From an uncultured Clostridia bacterium (GTDB lineage: Bacteria > Bacillota > Clostridia > Oscillospirales > Oscillospiraceae), in NCBI GenBank assembly GCA_947306975.1, contig CAMZHU010000004.1, positions 1-33,872 on the forward strand: a stretch of DNA of 33,872 nt. Reading direction: 5' to 3'. Of the stretch, positions 29,556-33,872 are shown in pieces. The notes beneath the pieces were generated by a model. It made no database searches. It had not been told where the DNA came from and saw only the letters and a list, made by a program, of their open reading frames with translations. Both the position numbers and the translations under genes were made by a program. The first letter of the stretch is position 1. The number at the start of each line of letters is the position of its first letter.

Positions 29556-30287
29556 GTGACTCATTACATCACACAATACATGAATTATATAAAGTGGGTG
29601 CCGGACGTGCTGTTTGCCGTCATTATCGTCGTCTGCGCGTGGCGGGGCTACAAGAACGGTATAATACGCGGTATCTGCGGTATCCTTGCTATAATAGTAT
29701 CGCTTTACGGCGCCAATATAATCGCGACAGCGTATTCGGATGAGTTCACCGGCATGGCCAAACCGTTCGTGGAGGGCATAGTCGACACTTCGGTCAGCAA
29801 CGTGCTGAACGACGCGAAGAAGACGATGATCACAGTCAGGACTTCAGACAAAGACGACGTATACACGGTATGCTACGCCGCTTCCCGCGAGCTTGGCATC
29901 TGCGATGCAGCAGCTGACAAACTGGCTCGGGAGATGGCCGATGATACATCAGTTGTCGATCAGGAGATGACAGAGCTCCTGTCGGCAAAACTCTGTTCCA
30001 AACTCGCGTTTGCCGGTCTCGCGGCGATAGCTTTCATCCTGATAGCCATAGTCTTCGCCGTGATAGGCAACCTAATAAATCTTTCGTTCCAGATCGAAGC
30101 TTTGGGAGCCGCGGAACCTATAATCGGCACCCTGCTCGGCATCGCGAAAGGCATTATCATAGTGCTTGCGCTGGCAACGATCTTCCGGTACACAGGAAAA
30201 ATAATCCCCGACACAGCAGTTGAAACGACTAAAATACTGCCTCACATTCTGAACAATAATCCCGTAGCGGACAGACTGGGGCTGTGA
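29556..30287 (+). CDS. CvpA family protein
   Basis: 'VPDVLFAVIIVVCAWRGYKNGIIRGICGILAIIVSLYGANIIA' N-terminal CvpA-like helices; C-terminal 'FQIEALGAAEPIIGTLLGIAKGIIIVLAL'. Confidence 0.82.
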   Translation: MTHYITQYMNYIKWVPDVLFAVIIVVCAWRGYKNGIIRGICGILAIIVSLYGANIIATAYSDEFTGMAKPFVEGIVDTSVSNVLNDAKKTMITVRTSDKDDVYTVCYAASRELGICDAAADKLAREMADDTSVVDQEMTELLSAKLCSKLAFAGLAAIAFILIAIVFAVIGNLINLSFQIEALGAAEPIIGTLLGIAKGIIIVLALATIFRYTGKIIPDTAVETTKILPHILNNNPVADRLGL

Positions 30288-30330
30288 ACCCCGGAAAAAG
30301 GCACATACTGATCCTTGAGAGGTACTGAAC

Positions 30331-30735
30331 ATGCAGCGAACCATTTGCTCCAGATGCAAAAAGAATATAGCCGTTATATTCATCACGAAGATAGAGAACG
30401 GACAGTCCACGAATGAGGGACTGTGCCTTAAATGCGCCAAAGAGCTGAAGATAAAGCCCGTTGAAGACATCATCCGGAAAATGGGGCTCTCTGACGACGA
30501 TCTGGACAATCTCTCCAGCGAGATGGTCGAAGCCATGAACGGAATAGAGGCGCTTACGGAGATTGAGGACGGCGACAGCGACGAGGACGGCAAGACGGCG
30601 ACCTTCCCGTTCCTCAACAAGCTTTTCGGCAATCAGGGCGGTCAGACGGAAGGGGAAGGACATGAGCAGGAACCCCATGCCCAAGGAAAAAGACCAGAAA
30701 AAGAAAAACAAATACCTCGACGACTACTGTATTAA
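30331..30735 (+). CDS. Zinc-finger N-terminal module of a ClpC/ClpE-like unfoldase (separate or frameshifted ORF)
   Basis: 'CSRCKKNIAVIFITKIENGQSTNEGLCLKCAKEL' CxxC..CxxC module resembling ClpE/McsA; frame differs from the AAA+ ORF and overlaps it by 74 nt. Confidence 0.75.
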   Translation: MQRTICSRCKKNIAVIFITKIENGQSTNEGLCLKCAKELKIKPVEDIIRKMGLSDDDLDNLSSEMVEAMNGIEALTEIEDGDSDEDGKTATFPFLNKLFGNQGGQTEGEGHEQEPHAQGKRPEKEKQIPRRLLY

Positions 30736-32617
30736 CCTTACAGACAGAGCGCGTGAAGGCAAGCTCGACGCAGTCATCGGCCGTGAGACAGAGACTGAGC
30801 GCGTGATTCAGATACTGAACAGACGCCAGAAGAACAACCCGTGCCTGATAGGCGAACCGGGCGTCGGCAAGACAGCCATCGCCGAAGGCCTCGCCACCCG
30901 CATAGCGCAGGGAGACGTTCCATACAAGCTCCGGGACAAGGAGGTCCATCTTCTAGACCTTACGGCACTCGTCGCCGGGACTCAGTTCAGAGGTCAGTTC
31001 GAGAGCCGAATGAAGGGCCTCATAAACGAGATAAAGAAGAAGGGCAATATCATTCTGGTCATCGACGAGGTGCACAATCTCGTCGGAGCCGGCGATGCGG
31101 AAGGTTCCATGAACGCGGCGAATATCCTCAAGCCCGCGCTTTCACGCGGTGAGATACAGGTCATCGGCGCAACTACGTTCAATGAGTACCGCAAGAGCAT
31201 AGAGAAGGACGCAGCGCTGGAGCGGCGCTTCCAGCCTGTCATAGTGAACGAGCCCTCCATAAGCGATTCCGTCAAGATACTGCTTGGTATTAAAGGTTAT
31301 TACGAAAAGTTCCACGGCGTCGTGATACCGGACGAGATCGCCCGGCAGGCCGTGCTTCTCTCAGAAAGATATATCACGGACAGATTCCTGCCCGACAAGG
31401 CCATCGACCTGATCGACGAAGCATGCTCGGACATGAATCTGAAGAGCGAGGCCATAGCGAAGCGTGACGCAGTTCTTAAGGATCGCGACGATATCCGCAA
31501 GGAACGCGAGAAGATCCTTACCGGAGCTGTGGGAAATCCCGAATACGAGCGACTCGCCGAGTTACGCAGCGCCGACATGAAGCTTGAAGAGCAGCTGGCT
31601 GAGCTCGATGCGGAAGGCGTCCCGGAACTCACACTTGACAATCTGGCCCGTGTTATTGAGCTTTGGACGAAGATACCCGCGAGCAGTATACGCGAAGACG
31701 AGTTCAAACGTCTCAGCGAGCTCGATGACAGGCTCAAGGCACATATCATCGGACAGGACGAGGCGGTAGCCGCAGTGTGTTCGGCGATCCGCAGGAACCG
31801 CGTCGGCATATCACCGAAGCATAAGCCGGTCTCCTTCATATTCGTAGGTTCCACCGGCGTCGGGAAAACGGAGCTCGTTAAGCGCTTGGCAGAGGATCTG
31901 TTTGATTCGCCGGACGCGCTCGTACGGCTGGATATGTCAGAGTATATGGAAAAGCACACCGTATCGCGGCTCATAGGTTCACCTCCGGGCTATATCGGAT
32001 ACGACGAAGCCGGTCAGCTTACGGAGAAGATCCGCCGCAAGCCGTACAGCGTCGTGCTCTTCGACGAGATAGAGAAGGCGCATCCAGATGTCCTCAACAT
32101 CATGCTCCAGATCCTGGACGACGGACACATAACCGACGCTCACGGGCGCACGGTCAATTTCGAGAACACTGTGATCATCATGACGACCAATGCCGGCAGC
32201 AACAGGAAGGACGGCGCGGTCGGATTCAACAGGACTCTTAATGAACAGGGACGTGAGAAGGCCATGAAGGCTCTTAACGACTTCCTTCGTCCGGAGTTCA
32301 TAAACCGTGTCGATGAGATCGTATGCTTCAACCATCTTACGGAGGAGGACTTCGGAAAGATCGCGAAGCTTATGCTTGACGAACTAAGGGATTCAATGGC
32401 GGAAAAGATGATCGAGCTCACTTACGACGAGACAGTCGTAAAGTGGCTCACCGAAAAGGCCTATTCGATAACCTACGGCGCCAGGAATCTCCGCCGCCTG
32501 ATCCAGACAGACATTGAGGATAAGATAGCGGAGGAGATAATCACGAACTACGCCCATCCGGTGAAAAAGGTCGGAGTGACCGCGGCGGAAGGCAAGATCC
32601 AGGTCCTCGCAGTCTGA
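30662..32617 (+). CDS. ATP-dependent Clp protease ATP-binding subunit, ClpC/ClpE type, lacking a Clp-N repeat domain
   Basis: '[57 protein letters not shown]', '[19 protein letters not shown]', '[37 protein letters not shown]'. SD-like ggaaggggaagg precedes ATG 30662. Confidence 0.93.
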   Translation: MSRNPMPKEKDQKKKNKYLDDYCINLTDRAREGKLDAVIGRETETERVIQILNRRQKNNPCLIGEPGVGKTAIAEGLATRIAQGDVPYKLRDKEVHLLDLTALVAGTQFRGQFESRMKGLINEIKKKGNIILVIDEVHNLVGAGDAEGSMNAANILKPALSRGEIQVIGATTFNEYRKSIEKDAALERRFQPVIVNEPSISDSVKILLGIKGYYEKFHGVVIPDEIARQAVLLSERYITDRFLPDKAIDLIDEACSDMNLKSEAIAKRDAVLKDRDDIRKEREKILTGAVGNPEYERLAELRSADMKLEEQLAELDAEGVPELTLDNLARVIELWTKIPASSIREDEFKRLSELDDRLKAHIIGQDEAVAAVCSAIRRNRVGISPKHKPVSFIFVGSTGVGKTELVKRLAEDLFDSPDALVRLDMSEYMEKHTVSRLIGSPPGYIGYDEAGQLTEKIRRKPYSVVLFDEIEKAHPDVLNIMLQILDDGHITDAHGRTVNFENTVIIMTTNAGSNRKDGAVGFNRTLNEQGREKAMKALNDFLRPEFINRVDEIVCFNHLTEEDFGKIAKLMLDELRDSMAEKMIELTYDETVVKWLTEKAYSITYGARNLRRLIQTDIEDKIAEEIITNYAHPVKKVGVTAAEGKIQVLAV

Positions 32618-32665
32618 GCCCCGCGACTAGGTTTACATAATCAAGTTACCGATGGAGTTTGATAC

Positions 32666-33244
32666 ATGAAGAAACTGCTGATACTGCTGCTTGCTGCTGT
32701 GATGCTTCTCGCGATGCTTGCCGGATGCGTCAAGATCCCGACAGAAGACATAGCAAATACGATAACCGATTACGTCATAGACAAGATCGATGAGAACACA
32801 GCAAAACAGGAAGAGAAGACCTCAGAAACAGAGGACGCCGCGTCCCAGACGCAGACTCCGGAAAAGGCTGACAGCGAAGACGGCCTGCCCGACGAGGACG
32901 GCAAATACTATTCTGCCGAGGAAGTGGCGCTTTATATCCACACATACGGCAAGCTTCCTGTGAACTACATTACGAAGAACAAGGCAGAGGACCTCGGATG
33001 GACCGGCGGTTCCATAGAGAAATACGCGCCCGGCTGCTGTATCGGCGGCGGGAGATTCGGCAACTATGAGGGGCAGCTTCCCGACGCCCCGGGCCGGAAG
33101 TGGACGGAGTGCGATATAGACACTCTCGGCAAGTCGTCCCGAGGTGCAAAGAGAATCGTGTTCTCGAACGACGGCCTCATATATTACACTGACGATCACT
33201 ACGAGAGCTTCACGCTCTTGTATACGGCGGAGGGGAAGGCATAA
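32666..33244 (+). CDS. Barnase-type ribonuclease with lipoprotein signal peptide
   Basis: Lipobox 'MLAGC'; 'VALYIHTYGKLPVNYITKNKAEDLGW', 'IGGGRFGNYEGQLPDAPGRKWTECDID', 'RGAKRIVFSNDGLIYYTDDHYESFTLL' align to barnase including the K27, E73, R83, R87, H102 positions. Confidence 0.9.
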   Translation: MKKLLILLLAAVMLLAMLAGCVKIPTEDIANTITDYVIDKIDENTAKQEEKTSETEDAASQTQTPEKADSEDGLPDEDGKYYSAEEVALYIHTYGKLPVNYITKNKAEDLGWTGGSIEKYAPGCCIGGGRFGNYEGQLPDAPGRKWTECDIDTLGKSSRGAKRIVFSNDGLIYYTDDHYESFTLLYTAEGKA

Positions 33245-33537
33245 TGAGGACTATCGTACTTGACTGCAGGCTTCTCGGCGGGGATACCGCGGAAGAGCGG
33301 AGAGAGACACAGGAGAGGCTCGCAGAGGCATTCGGGTTCCCGTCCTACTACGGGTTCAATCTTGACGCCCTTTATGACTGCCTTACAGATCCGTGCGAGG
33401 AGACGGAGGTAATACTGACACATACCGACGGCATATGGACGGAAGGATACTGCGGATCAGTTATAGAGGTCCTTCGCGAAAGTGCAGCGGAAAACAGAAA
33501 CATCCGGCTCTTCAGAACTGCTGAGTTCACCGATTGA
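33244..33537 (+). CDS. Barstar family ribonuclease inhibitor
   Basis: 97 aa; 'FGFPSYYGFNLDALYDCLTD' matches barstar 'LPEYYGENLDALWDCLTG', including the D35 and D39 positions; start ATG overlaps the barnase stop region. Confidence 0.9.
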   Translation: MRTIVLDCRLLGGDTAEERRETQERLAEAFGFPSYYGFNLDALYDCLTDPCEETEVILTHTDGIWTEGYCGSVIEVLRESAAENRNIRLFRTAEFTD

Positions 33538-33559
33538 GCATTATAGATACCAAATGAAA

Positions 33560-33597
33560 AAAGCAGGCAACGGCAATTTGCCGTCGCCTGCTTTATT
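33560..33597 (+). terminator. Rho-independent terminator
   Basis: aaagcaggc-a-acggcaa/ttgccgt-c-gcctgcttt hairpin after barstar. Confidence 0.8.
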
Positions 33598-33608
33598 AAT
33601 CCTGGAAA

Positions 33609-33627
33609 CCACCGGCTATGCCGGTGG
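33609..33627. repeat. Hairpin-forming inverted repeat (left) of a possible IS200/IS605-related remnant
   Basis: ccaccggc-tat-gccggtgg, perfect 8-bp stem. Confidence 0.55.
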
Positions 33628-33824
33628 AGGACCCCAGTAAAAGAGCTTTAGCTTCAAGCATCGAGCGTAGCGAGCCACAAACAATACCTGTTCAATAATT
33701 GCCATGCCACAAAACTGTCGATTTGGCACGTTCACGTGCTGTGGGGCATAAAATGCAAGTGGAAGATGTTTCTGCGCGTCTTTAGATGCTTGCCGGTAAA
33801 ATACCCTTCTAGGGTTTACTCAAG

Positions 33825-33843
33825 CCTCCGGCTTAGCCGGAGG
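33825..33843. repeat. Hairpin-forming inverted repeat (right)
   Basis: cctccggc-tta-gccggagg, perfect 8-bp stem, near-identical in design to 33609-33627. Confidence 0.55.
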
Positions 33844-33872
33844 TCATGACTATGTGACATTTGATTCTTAGC

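Larger units (their letters stand above)
33609..33872. mobile_element. Possible IS200/IS605-type non-coding end or non-autonomous remnant (may extend beyond the window)
   Basis: AT-richer, ORF-poor tail bounded by two similar imperfect-repeat hairpins (33609-33627, 33825-33843), plus internal hairpin gcacg-ttca-cgtgc; no transposase visible. Confidence 0.35.

Overview
The window is a roughly 34 kb, GC-rich segment of a Firmicutes/Clostridia-like chromosome (inference from gene content and codon usage). Most of it is ordinary housekeeping content: CDF transporter, amidohydrolase, PlsC-like acyltransferase, murC, CCA-adding enzyme, azlCD, infC-rpmI-rplT, radical SAM activase, class II aldolase, HAD phosphatase, LRR lipoprotein, SDR, a divergent thymidylate synthase-family protein, MATE transporter, DUF3810 protein, type III glutamine synthetase, SIMPL protein, FlK-like thioesterase, SDR, cyclophilin, smpB, methyltransferase, ecfA1-ecfA2-ecfT-truA, DUF5711-like protein, CvpA, a ClpC/ClpE-like locus, and a barnase/barstar pair. 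No CRISPR array, tRNA, rRNA or intact transposase gene was recognised. The observations most worth a second look are: (1) a ClpC/ClpE-like unfoldase whose zinc-finger N-terminus and AAA+ body lie in different, overlapping frames; (2) a predicted lipid-anchored barnase with an immediately adjacent barstar; (3) a ~330-nt, strongly structured leader or ncRNA upstream of the type III glutamine synthetase, ending in a perfect 16-nt palindrome just before the start codon; (4) an AT-richer, hairpin-dense non-coding tail at the right edge resembling an IS200/IS605-type remnant; (5) a short thymidylate synthase-family protein that looks more like the methanogen type than classic ThyA. I cannot establish from sequence alone that any of these is a previously undescribed system.
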